Shown here piece by piece: positions 7,863-16,656 of a stretch of 64,000 nt of DNA. A program made the position numbers and the translations under genes. This stretch comes from Paracoccus onubensis. GTDB lineage: Bacteria; Pseudomonadota; Alphaproteobacteria; Rhodobacterales; Rhodobacteraceae. Every line of letters begins with the position of its first letter. Position 1 is the first letter of the stretch. The DNA is taken from positions 1 through 64,000 of the forward strand of contig NZ_QZCG01000008.1 of assembly GCF_003591515.1 (NCBI RefSeq), given 5' to 3'. The notes beneath the pieces are model-generated. The model was not told where the DNA came from. It saw nothing but the letters and a program-made list of their open reading frames with translations, and searched no databases.

Positions 7863-9115
7863 GCTGTCGTTCCTTCAAGGCGCCGGGCTGCCTTTGCAAA
7901 GAAATCCTCTGACCCGAAATTACCGGATTTCAAAGCAAGCACCAGATTGGGCCGGGCGCGGATCGCGGGAACGCCGGGGTCGATTTCAGGCCCGATCTCA
8001 AGAGTCTCGACGGAAAGCCCCTCGACCACGGCGCCCGAGGTTTCCCCGCCCGCGGTGATCAGCCGCGTCACGCCCCCCGCCACCAGAAGCCGGGCGGTTT
8101 CGGCGAAGAATGCCTCCAGCCCGGATGCGGCGGCCTCGGTTCCGTGGCGGGACTGCACGGCGCGGACGGCATCAGGATCGGCGGAAGAATAGATCAGCGG
8201 CAGGCCGGTTTGTGTCAGTGCCCAATCCGCGGCATCCTGCGGGGTCATCGCGCCCGACAGCACCGCCTCGGGGTCGAGCTCAAGCGCGGGCGAGCCCTCG
8301 GCGATATGACACGCCACCTGCCCCCGCGTCGCGCGCGAGCATGACCCGGACAGGATAACGGCCTTTCCGGGCTGGCCCTGCCAGACAGGGTGGTTGGTTG
8401 CCAGAAGCCCCTGGTCGCGGAAATTTTGCGGCAAGCCGAGCGCGATACCCGAACCTCCGGTCAACAGCGGCAGGTCGGCAATGGCCCGGCCCAGCACCAG
8501 CAGATCCTCATCCCGGATGGCGTCGGCGATGACGAAGGGGCGGCCTTCGGCAGCTTCAGAATCCAGACGCGCCCGAACAGCTTCCGATCCCTGCCAGACA
8601 ACCGATGCCGGGACATGCCCGACGCCACGCGATACCTGCGGCGCCAGCCAGCGGCGCAGATCGGGATCCGTCATCGGCGTCAGCGGGTGGTTCTCCATTC
8701 CGCTTTCGGACAGCAGGCGGTCGCCCACGAACAGATGGCCCTGATAGATCATCCGGCCAGTTGCCGGGAAAGCCGGGCAGAAGATCACGCGATCCGCGCC
8801 CAGCGCATCGGCAAGAGCATCGGCCACCGGTCCGATATTGCCTTCGGGCGTGGAATCGAAGGTCGAGCAATATTTGAACAGGAACTGACGGCAGCCCTGC
8901 GCCCTCAGCCAGTCCAGCGCCTTCAGAGACAGATCCACCGCCTCTTCCACAGGGACCGAGCGGGATTTGAGCGCGACGATCCCGGCCTCGACATCCGGCG
9001 CGGCGGGATCTTCGGGGACGCCGCTATATTGCACCACCCGCATCCCGGCCTTGGCCAGCGTATTGCCCAGATCGGACGAGCCGGTGAAATCGTCGCCGAT
9101 ACAGCCCAGCAGCAT
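7859..9115 (-). CDS. otnK: DUF1537-family acid-sugar kinase, probable 3-oxo-tetronate 4-kinase
   Basis: This 418-residue ATP-dependent kinase has the DUF1537 N-terminal start LLGCIGDDFTGSSDLGNTL, the internal YCSTFDSTPEGNIGPV, and the C-terminal nucleotide-binding region LITAGGETSGAVVEGL. The family was shown to phosphorylate acid sugars such as 3-oxo-tetronate and D-threonate. Adjacent OtnC and OtnI favour the 3-oxo-tetronate form. The PdxA2 homologue at 13716 normally partners a threonate kinase of the same family, so this kinase may serve two substrates. ATGA overlap links it to the decarboxylase gene. Confidence 0.87.
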   Translation of the reverse strand: MLLGCIGDDFTGSSDLGNTLAKAGMRVVQYSGVPEDPAAPDVEAGIVALKSRSVPVEEAVDLSLKALDWLRAQGCRQFLFKYCSTFDSTPEGNIGPVADALADALGADRVIFCPAFPATGRMIYQGHLFVGDRLLSESGMENHPLTPMTDPDLRRWLAPQVSRGVGHVPASVVWQGSEAVRARLDSEAAEGRPFVIADAIRDEDLLVLGRAIADLPLLTGGSGIALGLPQNFRDQGLLATNHPVWQGQPGKAVILSGSCSRATRGQVACHIAEGSPALELDPEAVLSGAMTPQDAADWALTQTGLPLIYSSADPDAVRAVQSRHGTEAAASGLEAFFAETARLLVAGGVTRLITAGGETSGAVVEGLSVETLEIGPEIDPGVPAIRARPNLVLALKSGNFGSEDFFAKAARRLEGTTA

Positions 9116-9125
9116 GTTATCCCCT

Positions 9126-10517
9126 TCAGTTCCAGTCGGTCACGGCATCCTGTGCCTTGCGCAGACGATACATCTCGGCATCCGTGTCCAGATCCACATC
9201 GCCGCACAGGATCGACTGACCCGCGCGGATATCACGCTTCAGCCTGCGCCCCGAGGCCAGATAATAGGGGATCGGAGCATCGTCGGACAGGGGCGCGGCA
9301 GGGGTCATCCGGGCCGAGACATTGGCGATCGTGTGATGATGCCCTTCGGCCAGCAGCAGCGTGCCCGCCGGAAGATCGGCATCGGCGTGCGCCGTCAGGT
9401 CGATCACCGGAAGCGGCCTATCGGCCCCCGAGGAGACGCCCAGAAGCGCCGTTTCGAAAACCGATGTGGCGGCTTCCAGCCCCAGCAGATGGCGCGGCAG
9501 GCCGATCATCGCGGTTCTGCCGTTGCGGGCGACGACATGACCCTTGTCGCGCAGCATGTCCCAGGTCTCATCGTCGCGGCAAACAACTGTGATGAAGACA
9601 CCACCCGCGAAACTGGGCTCGCCCGGCAGGCGCAGGCAGTGGAACACATCAAGCTGTCCCTTGCCCTCCAGAAGACCGCCATCCGCCTTGACCGCCATGA
9701 AATCGGCGATTTCGGTAATACGGGCAATCGGCGCATGAAAATCGGCGCGGTCCGGGACCATGCCAAGCGCATTCGCCACCACGGTCAATTCGCAAAGGTC
9801 GGGTGCCGCGCGCTGCGGCAGCGCCGAGGCAAGACGGGCGCGGGCGCGAGCCACTTCGGGCCAGGGGCGGTCGCCCGCCTCGATCCAGTCTCCGAAACCG
9901 GGGACCGGAACCGTGCGGCCGTTGCTGGTGATCGTATCGGTCGCCGGATCGAAGATGAAATCGTATTCGCTGGATTTTCCGGCAGCGACGATCTCAAGGC
10001 CGATTGCCTCGGCCCATGTGGCAAGGCCGATCAGCAGGCTGGGCTGATCTCCGTCGACGGGCGAGACCACGCAGCCGCGTTCCGCCGCCATACGCGCAAG
10101 GATCGGGCCGATCACGCTGTCGGTTTCCTTGGTGACCATGATGACATGCTTGCCCGCCTCGATGGCGATGCGGGCGTGACGGGAGCCCCCCTCGGGATTG
10201 CCGGTCGCCTCCAGCACCACCTCGATCGGCAGATCCGTCACCAGCGCCAGATCGGCGGCGGCAATGGATTGCCCTGCCTCCCACGCGGCACGGGCCGAGG
10301 CGGCGTCGCTGCATACGACGATCTGCCCCGGATCGGTGCCGACCGAGCGCAGCGCATCGGCGGCAATTCCGGCGTCCCGGTCGATGGCGACACGGCAGGT
10401 CAGGCCCTTGATATGCCGCGCCTGCGCCAGAAAACTGCGTCCGAAACCGCCGGTTCCGACAATGGCGCATTCGATCTGACGGGCGCTCCGCCCCGCGAAA
10501 TAACGAAGATGGTTCAT
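9126..10517 (-). CDS. SAF-domain NAD(P)-dependent oxidoreductase (COG4091 homoserine dehydrogenase-like)
   Basis: This 463-residue protein has an N-terminal Rossmann fold (IECAIVGTGGFGRSFLAQ) and a homoserine dehydrogenase-like core (VVLEATGNPEGGSRHARIAI). A C-terminal SAF-like segment reads GRRLKRDIRAGQSILCGDVDLD. The start at 10517 follows a TAAGGAGA ribosome site. Members of this family occur in sugar-acid and polyol operons, and here it may oxidise an imported aldonate to the oxo-acid used by the OtnK branch. That role is inferred from position, just after the importer genes and before OtnK. The exact substrate is unknown. Confidence 0.75.
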   Translation of the reverse strand: MNHLRYFAGRSARQIECAIVGTGGFGRSFLAQARHIKGLTCRVAIDRDAGIAADALRSVGTDPGQIVVCSDAASARAAWEAGQSIAAADLALVTDLPIEVVLEATGNPEGGSRHARIAIEAGKHVIMVTKETDSVIGPILARMAAERGCVVSPVDGDQPSLLIGLATWAEAIGLEIVAAGKSSEYDFIFDPATDTITSNGRTVPVPGFGDWIEAGDRPWPEVARARARLASALPQRAAPDLCELTVVANALGMVPDRADFHAPIARITEIADFMAVKADGGLLEGKGQLDVFHCLRLPGEPSFAGGVFITVVCRDDETWDMLRDKGHVVARNGRTAMIGLPRHLLGLEAATSVFETALLGVSSGADRPLPVIDLTAHADADLPAGTLLLAEGHHHTIANVSARMTPAAPLSDDAPIPYYLASGRRLKRDIRAGQSILCGDVDLDTDAEMYRLRKAQDAVTDWN

Positions 10518-10527
10518 CCTGTTCTCC

Positions 10528-12033
10528 TTATTCGACCGGGGCCTTGCGGCGCAGGCGCGAGCCAAGCTGCAGGGTCTTCGGCAAGATCAGCAGCGCCAGC
10601 GCGATCAGCATGATCGACGTGACCAGCGTGTTCGAGAAAAAGATCTCAAGCGATCCGTTCGACAGGATCATCGACTGGTGAAAGGCGTTCTCGGCCTTGT
10701 GGCCAAGCACCATCGCCAGAACCAGCGGCGCCAGCGGATAGCCCAGCTTGGTGAACAGATAGCCCACAAGCCCGAATAGCAGCACCAGCCACAGATCAAA
10801 ACTCGCGCTCGAGACGGTATAGGCCCCGACGAAGCAGATCACCACGATCATCGGCCCGATGATCGCGAAGGGGATGCGCAGCAATGCCGCGAACATCGGC
10901 ACGGTCGCCAGAACCAGGATCACGCCGATCAGGTTCGACACATACATGCTTGCGATCAGGCCCCAGACGAAATCGGGCTTTGTCGCGAACAGCATCGGGC
11001 CGGGCGTCAGCCCCCAGATCATCAGCCCACCCATCATCACTGCCGCCGTGGCCGAAGACGGCACGCCAAGCGCAAGCATCGGCAACATGGCGCAGCTTCC
11101 GGCGCTGTGGTCGGCGGTTTCAGGGGCGACGATACCCTCGGGGCGGCCGGTGCCGAAAGCCTCGCCCTTGCGGGATGCCTGACGGGCAATGCCGTAGCTC
11201 ATGAACGAGGCGGCGGTCGGGCCGCCCGGCGTGATGCCCATCCAGATGCCGATCAGGCCCGACCGGATCGTGGTCGCCCAGTAGCGCGGCAGTTCCGCGA
11301 TGGTCCTCAGCACATCGCGCAGATCGATCTTCGAGCCGACCCCGCGGAAGCGCAGCCCCTCTTGCACGGTGGACAAAAGCTCACCGATACCGAACAGGCC
11401 GATCACCACGACAAGGAAGCTGATCCCGCTGAGAAGCTGATCCAGCCCGAAGGTCAGACGGATTTCGCCCGTTACCGTATCCATGCCGACCGTGGACAGC
11501 AGCAAACCGGTGGTCAGCGAAACAAGCGTCTTGGCAGGCGATGCGCTGCCCATGCCGATGAACGCCGCAAAGGCCAGGAAATAGACGGCGAAATATTCCG
11601 GCGCCCCGAATTGCAGCGCGAAGTTCGACGCCCAGCCCGCCAGCAGCGTAATGACGATGACGCCGATCAATGCGCCAACCCCGGCCGACATGAAGGCCAG
11701 CGTCAACGCGCGGGTGGATTCCCCCTTTCGCGCCATCGGATAGCCGTCGAATGTGGTCGCGACGGAACTTGGCTCGCCGGGGATATTGAACAGGATCGAC
11801 GTGGTGGAGCCGCCGAACAGCGCCCCCCAATACATCGAGGACAGCAGGATGATGGCCGAGGTCGGATCCAGCGCGAAAGTCAGCGGGATCAGCAGCGACA
11901 CGCCATTCGGCGCGCCCAGTCCCGGCAGCACGCCGACGACCAGCCCCATCAGCACGCCGCCCACCATCAGCATCAGGTGCATCGGCGTGATCGCGACGCC
12001 GAAACCATGCATCAGAAGATCGAGATTACCCAT
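10528..12033 (-). CDS. tctA: Tripartite tricarboxylate transporter TctA-family permease
   Basis: This large inner-membrane subunit of 501 residues has about ten to twelve hydrophobic segments. The family repeats are visible: GVLPGLGAPNGVSLLIPLTF near the N-terminus, then GITPGGPTAASFMSYG and LALGVPSSATAAVMMGGL. TctA carries the solute across the membrane in a cation-coupled process, fed by the periplasmic TctC. The gene is third in the leftward run PdxA2, TctC, TctB, TctA, followed by the oxidoreductase. Given the downstream enzymes, the substrate is probably an aldonic acid rather than citrate. Confidence 0.92.
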   Translation of the reverse strand: MGNLDLLMHGFGVAITPMHLMLMVGGVLMGLVVGVLPGLGAPNGVSLLIPLTFALDPTSAIILLSSMYWGALFGGSTTSILFNIPGEPSSVATTFDGYPMARKGESTRALTLAFMSAGVGALIGVIVITLLAGWASNFALQFGAPEYFAVYFLAFAAFIGMGSASPAKTLVSLTTGLLLSTVGMDTVTGEIRLTFGLDQLLSGISFLVVVIGLFGIGELLSTVQEGLRFRGVGSKIDLRDVLRTIAELPRYWATTIRSGLIGIWMGITPGGPTAASFMSYGIARQASRKGEAFGTGRPEGIVAPETADHSAGSCAMLPMLALGVPSSATAAVMMGGLMIWGLTPGPMLFATKPDFVWGLIASMYVSNLIGVILVLATVPMFAALLRIPFAIIGPMIVVICFVGAYTVSSASFDLWLVLLFGLVGYLFTKLGYPLAPLVLAMVLGHKAENAFHQSMILSNGSLEIFFSNTLVTSIMLIALALLILPKTLQLGSRLRRKAPVE

Positions 12034-12048
12034 GATCCAGCGCCTTTC

Positions 12049-12561
12049 CTAATAGATGCCCAAAAGGGGCTCGATCGGTCCCTTCAGCAGCGGAATCTTG
12101 AAAATGACCTCGAAGATCACGTATTGCACGATGGTGAACCCTGCGCCGATGGCCAGCGCCACCCACAGCCGGTAGCCGCCCTGCCGCCACGCGCTCCAGG
12201 CGATATAGACCGTCGAGGCGACATAAACGCCCAGTGTCAGCGTACCGATGACGAAACCCGCCATGGCCGCAAGAAACATGCCGATCCGCCCCAGATTCTC
12301 GCGCCCCAGAAACGGTTCCTCGATCTCGCCCGAGTTGCGCTCATGCAAGACTGCCGCGCGATGCTTCATGAATGCCCGCATGAGATTCCACAGGCTCGCC
12401 CCGATCAGGATCAGCCCGACATAGAATGGGAAATATCCCGGTTGCGGGCCGCTTTCTTCCCAGCCGAAGCCCAATCCTGCGGCACCGGTCACGGCGGCGA
12501 TGCCAAGCCCGGCTGTCGCGAAGGCAGTTCCGACCTCGGCATGAAAACGTCTGACGGTCAT
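12049..12561 (-). CDS. tctB: Tripartite tricarboxylate transporter TctB-family small permease
   Basis: This 170-residue inner-membrane protein has four hydrophobic segments (around FATAGLGIAAVTGAAGLGFG, YFPFYVGLILIGASLWNLM, FLAAMAGFVIGTLTLG and VALAIGAGFTIVQYVIFEVI). It matches the poorly conserved small subunit of TTT systems, including the typical PGYFPFYVGLILIG region. It sits between TctC and TctA. Its gene ends 15 bp before the TctA start. Confidence 0.88.
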   Translation of the reverse strand: MTVRRFHAEVGTAFATAGLGIAAVTGAAGLGFGWEESGPQPGYFPFYVGLILIGASLWNLMRAFMKHRAAVLHERNSGEIEEPFLGRENLGRIGMFLAAMAGFVIGTLTLGVYVASTVYIAWSAWRQGGYRLWVALAIGAGFTIVQYVIFEVIFKIPLLKGPIEPLLGIY

Positions 12562-12665
12562 GGTTCTCCCTTTCCGCCTGCATGGCAGGGGAGTTCATCA
12601 CCCTGCCCCATTCCAACAGGCAGGCCCACGGATGATACCCGCAGGCCCGCTTCGGTCAGTGATTT

Positions 12666-13661
12666 TTACTCTGCCGCGGTCCAGCCTTCCGCCTGGAAGA
12701 CCTTGACCGTGTTATCCTCGTTCGTCTGAATGAAGGAGGCAAGCTCCTCGTCCAGCAGAACGGCGCCGGTCTGCGAGGTCTTGGTCAGGTAATCCTGCCA
12801 TTCCGGCGTTTCGGCAACCTTTTTCATGGCATCCTCGTAGAAGGCCACAACCTCGGGATCCGTGTCCTTGGGCAGCCACACCGTGCGCGGCATCTGGTAG
12901 CTTTCGATATCCAGCCCGGCTTCCTTGCAGGTCGGGATATCGTGCCAGCCCATATCGTCGCCGATCGGCTCGCTTTCCGCCATCCGCTCGGGCGAGAAGA
13001 CGCAGAGCGGGCGCACCGCGCCAGCCTGCCACTGGCCAATATTCTCGTTCGGGTTGTTCACATTCGCCGCGATATGGCCGCCGGCAAGCTGCACGCCGGT
13101 TTCGCCGCCGCCGTTGAAGGGAACATATTTGAAATCCGCGCCCGAGACCTGCTCGATCAAGGCCACCAGCGTCTCGTCGGTATCCTTCGACTGGCTGCCC
13201 CCGAAGGTAATCGTCCCGGGGGCTTCCTTGGCCGCGTCGATCAGATCGGTGATGGATTCATAGGGGCTGTCCGCCTTGACCCAGACCAGAAACTCATCCA
13301 GCGCCAGCGTGGCGACGGGCTGCAAATCCTCGGTCGTATAGGCAAGCTTCGCCACATATGGCAGCAGGTAGACGTTATTCGTGCCGAAGATCAGCTTGTT
13401 CGGATCACCGGCATTCTGGCGCGCATAAAGGAACGCCTCTGCGCCCGAGCCTCCGCCCTTGTTCAGCACCACCATGGGCGCGTCCACGATGTCGTTGCGG
13501 GTCAGCGCCGACTGGATGGTACGGGCAAAATTATCGGTGCCGCCGCCGGCGCCCGACGCAACAACGAATTCGATCGGGCGATTTGGCGCCCATTCGGCCA
13601 TCGCCGGAGCCGCTACCATCACGGCGGCGGCGGTTAATAATGCGGTTTTGATCTTGGTCAT
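12666..13661 (-). CDS. tctC: Tripartite tricarboxylate transporter TctC-family binding protein
   Basis: This periplasmic binding protein has 331 residues. The signal peptide is residues 1-22, with cleavage after AMA and before EWAPNRP. The mature start PIEFVVASGAGGGTDNFAR is the typical Bug/TctC ligand loop. ITFGGSQSKDTDETLVALIEQVSG is the second hallmark region. The start at 13661 is supported by GGAGGAG eight bases upstream. It probably binds the carboxylate that the following enzymes degrade, most likely a tetronate-type sugar acid. Confidence 0.92.
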   Translation of the reverse strand: MTKIKTALLTAAAVMVAAPAMAEWAPNRPIEFVVASGAGGGTDNFARTIQSALTRNDIVDAPMVVLNKGGGSGAEAFLYARQNAGDPNKLIFGTNNVYLLPYVAKLAYTTEDLQPVATLALDEFLVWVKADSPYESITDLIDAAKEAPGTITFGGSQSKDTDETLVALIEQVSGADFKYVPFNGGGETGVQLAGGHIAANVNNPNENIGQWQAGAVRPLCVFSPERMAESEPIGDDMGWHDIPTCKEAGLDIESYQMPRTVWLPKDTDPEVVAFYEDAMKKVAETPEWQDYLTKTSQTGAVLLDEELASFIQTNEDNTVKVFQAEGWTAAE

Positions 13662-13715
13662 GGTTTTCTCCTCCACTGAATTCACCTCTGACGGATTACG
13701 ATCCGGGATAGCGGC

Positions 13716-14768
13716 CTAGCCGGCCACCATCGCGCTGGGTCTGACCTCTTCGGTCGCCCAGCCTGCGGGCAATGGTGCAATATCGCCGCGCTTGGGATTC
13801 AATTTGGCCAGATCCCAGCCCAGCCGCGCCGCGGTCAGGGTTGCGCCCGGATCCGCCTTGCCCTGCCCCGCGATATCGAAGGCGGTGCCATGAGCCGGGG
13901 TCACGATCGGGAAACCATAGCCCGCGATCAGGGTCACCCCCCGGTCGAAACCAATCAGTTTCATCGCGATCTGGCCCTGATCGTGATACATGGTCAGCAC
14001 GGCATCGAATTCGCCGCGCGTGGCGCGCACGAAAACGGTATCGGACGGGATCGGGCCCTTGGCCGGGATGCCCTCGGCCACGGCGGCCTCGACTGCCGGA
14101 GCGATGATATCTTCATCCTCATGCCCGAAATTACGGCCGTCACCCGCATGCGGGTTCAATGCCGCGACACCGATCCGCGCGCCGGGTTTTCCGGCACCGG
14201 CCATGACTTCCGATGTCAGGCGCAGGCTGCCCAGAATTCGCTCGGTGCTGAGCGTCCCGGCGACCTTGCTCAGCGGGATATGCGAGGTCACGCGGGCATT
14301 CCAGACCTCGTCCAGCACATTGAATTCGCGGCCGCTGCGTTCGGCATCCAGCACCATGTCGATGAAACCGATCTCATCGACATAGCTGGGACGGGCCAGC
14401 CGCATGGAATGCTTGTTATAAGGGGTGAACATCACCGCATCGGCGATCCCGGCCCTGGCAAGACGAAGCACGGCGGCGAAATTCTGCAACGAGGCCGCGC
14501 CGGCTTCGGGGCTGGACACACCCAGCTTTACGCTGTCAGCGGGGCAATTCGCCAGGTCGATCAGCACCTGCCCGGCAGGCATATCATCCCCGGGCCGGAC
14601 AACCGGCAGATCAAGCGCGACACCCGCATGTTCGGCGCCCATCCTCAGGACGCTGGCATCACCAACCACGATCACGTCGCGGTCCCGCATATCCTCATGT
14701 GCCAGAAGTTTTGCCGCCAGTTCCGGGCCGACGCCCCCCGCATCTCCTATCGCGAGCGCTATACGCAT
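13716..14768 (-). CDS. pdxA2: PdxA2-type 4-phospho-threonate/erythronate dehydrogenase
   Basis: This 350-residue enzyme of the PdxA family starts MRIALAIGDAGGVGPELAAK. Metal-ligand histidines appear in VTSHIPLSKV, LTMYHDQGQIAMK and PAHGTAFDIAGQGKAD, with the NPHAGDGRNFGHEDEDI motif. PdxA2 proteins oxidise and decarboxylate 4-phospho-D-threonate to dihydroxyacetone phosphate. The start at 14768 is preferred over an ATG at 14783 because GGAGG lies seven bases upstream of it. It is the first gene of the leftward operon and has a GntR-type operator 25 bp upstream. The vitamin B6 enzyme PdxA is the paralogue; context argues against that role here. Confidence 0.88.
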   Translation of the reverse strand: MRIALAIGDAGGVGPELAAKLLAHEDMRDRDVIVVGDASVLRMGAEHAGVALDLPVVRPGDDMPAGQVLIDLANCPADSVKLGVSSPEAGAASLQNFAAVLRLARAGIADAVMFTPYNKHSMRLARPSYVDEIGFIDMVLDAERSGREFNVLDEVWNARVTSHIPLSKVAGTLSTERILGSLRLTSEVMAGAGKPGARIGVAALNPHAGDGRNFGHEDEDIIAPAVEAAVAEGIPAKGPIPSDTVFVRATRGEFDAVLTMYHDQGQIAMKLIGFDRGVTLIAGYGFPIVTPAHGTAFDIAGQGKADPGATLTAARLGWDLAKLNPKRGDIAPLPAGWATEEVRPSAMVAG

Positions 14769-14792
14769 ATGCGAATCCTCCATTTAGCGTTC

Positions 14793-14800
14793 TGTATACA
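14793..14800. promoter_or_regulatory. TGTATACA operator before pdxA2 (GntR/FadR type)
   Basis: The core TGTATACA is a perfect palindrome, and on the minus strand it reads TATTGTATACAGA. The same core with similar flanks (TATTTTGTATACAGA) occurs at 17660-17667. FadR-subfamily GntR regulators often bind TTGTATACAA-like sites. It lies 25 bp from the pdxA2 start, where the -10 region would be. That position fits repression by the regulator at 17745. Confidence 0.65.
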
Positions 14801-14913
14801 ATATTTAGCATTTGGTCTAGAATTTTGTTCCCGCGCCATTCCATGACGGATATCGGGTCCAGATCGGATGCGGTTTCCTTTCGCCGTCACGAAGCCATCA
14901 ACTTTGCGATAAG

Positions 14914-16656
14914 CTATGCTCGTTTAAAATTAGTTAACCACGAAAGGCCTTTCGTCAGTTCTTCGGCGATCACTCTTGCACATAGGGCCAAAGATACGGC
15001 CCCCGCATCGGGATGGCCGACACTGCGTTCCGCCAGTGGACGGGCGCGCCCCAGTTTCGGCACCAGATCGGCGGTCGCTTCCGCCGCCTTTGTCCCCGCC
15101 TGAGCCGCGAGAACCCATGCCTCTGCAAGCGGCCGCCCTTCATCGGTGGCATCTCGCAGGGTTTCAACGAAGGGGGCGAAGGCATCGACCAGCGTCTTGT
15201 CACCCCGCTGCGCTCGGCCAAGCCGGATCACCGCGTCAAAGGCATCCTGCGCGCCCTGCGCCACAGTCGCGGCATCGGGTGCGGCCTGATCCGACAATGC
15301 CTGCCCCCATGCCCGCAGCGACACGCCCCACAACGCACCGGATGTACCCCCGGCCCGATCGGCCCAGGCATCGCCCGCCAGCGACAGCACGGTGGCCGCC
15401 CCCGCCCCGGCGTCAGCAGCCTTCGCGGCGGCATCCGCAGCCGCGGCCGAGCCGCGCGCCATGCCCTGACCATGATCCCCGTCGCCCGCCTGCGCATCGA
15501 TCCGGCCCAGCTCTTCCTCGGCCTCGGTCAAGGCTTCAGCCAGACGGGCCATCAGCCGGGCGATACAGGCACCGGTCTTCTGCGATTCCGGCGAAGCGGG
15601 CGGAATCTCGGGCGCGGCCTCGACCATCGCCGCAACCTGCCGGCCGGGCGCGGCGGGCGCCACATGGCCGCGCCGGAATGCCGGCGTATCTGCGGGTGCG
15701 CACCAATATTCCTGAAGCCGGTCATCCAGCCATGTGATCGACAGCGAACAACCCGCCATGTCCAGACTTGTGACGAATTCGCCGATCTCGGGCTGAACCG
15801 GCGTCAGGCCCGCCGCGTCCAGCAGCCCGGTCAGGTGATGCCAAAGAACGAACAATTCCTCGTATTTCGTACGGCCAAGCCCGTTCAGCACCACGGCCAC
15901 GCGACCGTCATGCCCTTCGGGCCGTTCAGCCAGAAGCGGGTCCAGCAGCATCCGGGCAAGCTCGGCAGCGGGCACCATCTTTTCGTCGCGGATGCCCGGC
16001 TCGCCATGGATGCCAAGGCCCATGCCGATCTTCCCGGCCTCGACCGTGAATAACGGAGCCTCCTGACCCGGCAAGGTGCAGCCGTCGAAGGCCACGCCGA
16101 ACGAAACGGTCGCGCGGTTCGCCTGTTCGGCCACCTCCATCACAGCATCCAGCTCCAGTCCGGCCTCGGCCGCAGCGCCAGCGATCTTGAAAACCGGCAG
16201 ATCGCCCGCCACGCCACGCCGTTTGGCCTGTTCCTCGCGCGAGGCGCTGGCCACATCGTCGGTTACCGCAAGGATCCGCGCATCGATCCCCTCGCTGCGC
16301 AACCTCTCTGCCGCTGCGCCGAAATTCAGCACGTCGCCCGCGTAATTGCCGAAGCCAAGGATCATGCCGCCGCCCCGGTTCGCCGCCTTGGCGACCCCGT
16401 AAACCCATGCCGTCGATGGCGATGCAAAGACGTCTCCGGCAACCGCGGCATCCGCCAGCCCCGCGCCGACATAGCCCAGAAAAGCCGGGTAATGCCCCGA
16501 TCCGCCACCGACCAGCAGCGCAACCTTGCCCTCGGATCCCGGCGCGGCACGAACCGCCCCATGTGGCACCGCGACCACGCGATCGGCATAGGCGGCGCAA
16601 AAACCCGCCAGCGCTGAGGCGGCGAACTGGTCCGGCTGATCAAATACCTTGGTCAT
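14914..16656 (-). CDS. DhaK-DhaL dihydroxyacetone/tetrulose kinase, ATP-dependent
   Basis: This single-chain kinase of 580 residues has an N-terminal DhaK domain (about 1-330) and a C-terminal DhaL domain (about 375-580). The DhaK part has ALLVGGGSGHYPAFLGYVG and the substrate-binding histidine region GMGLGIHGEPGIRDEK. DhaL carries the Mg-ATP loop DAQAGDGDHGQGMARG. Fused forms use ATP directly. Some relatives phosphorylate erythrulose rather than dihydroxyacetone, which fits the four-carbon sugar-acid context. The start overlaps the isomerase stop by four bases (ATGA), so the two are coupled. Confidence 0.87.
   Translation of the reverse strand: MTKVFDQPDQFAASALAGFCAAYADRVVAVPHGAVRAAPGSEGKVALLVGGGSGHYPAFLGYVGAGLADAAVAGDVFASPSTAWVYGVAKAANRGGGMILGFGNYAGDVLNFGAAAERLRSEGIDARILAVTDDVASASREEQAKRRGVAGDLPVFKIAGAAAEAGLELDAVMEVAEQANRATVSFGVAFDGCTLPGQEAPLFTVEAGKIGMGLGIHGEPGIRDEKMVPAAELARMLLDPLLAERPEGHDGRVAVVLNGLGRTKYEELFVLWHHLTGLLDAAGLTPVQPEIGEFVTSLDMAGCSLSITWLDDRLQEYWCAPADTPAFRRGHVAPAAPGRQVAAMVEAAPEIPPASPESQKTGACIARLMARLAEALTEAEEELGRIDAQAGDGDHGQGMARGSAAAADAAAKAADAGAGAATVLSLAGDAWADRAGGTSGALWGVSLRAWGQALSDQAAPDAATVAQGAQDAFDAVIRLGRAQRGDKTLVDAFAPFVETLRDATDEGRPLAEAWVLAAQAGTKAAEATADLVPKLGRARPLAERSVGHPDAGAVSLALCARVIAEELTKGLSWLTNFKRA

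Noticed and set aside
8967..10613. 548-codon plus-strand open frame
   Set aside because: It is antisense to the SAF-domain oxidoreductase gene and rich in Arg, Gly and Asp; typical shadow in GC-rich DNA.
11107..12729. 540-codon plus-strand open frame
   Set aside because: Antisense to TctA and TctB; the translation is rich in Arg, His, Gln and Asp with no domains.
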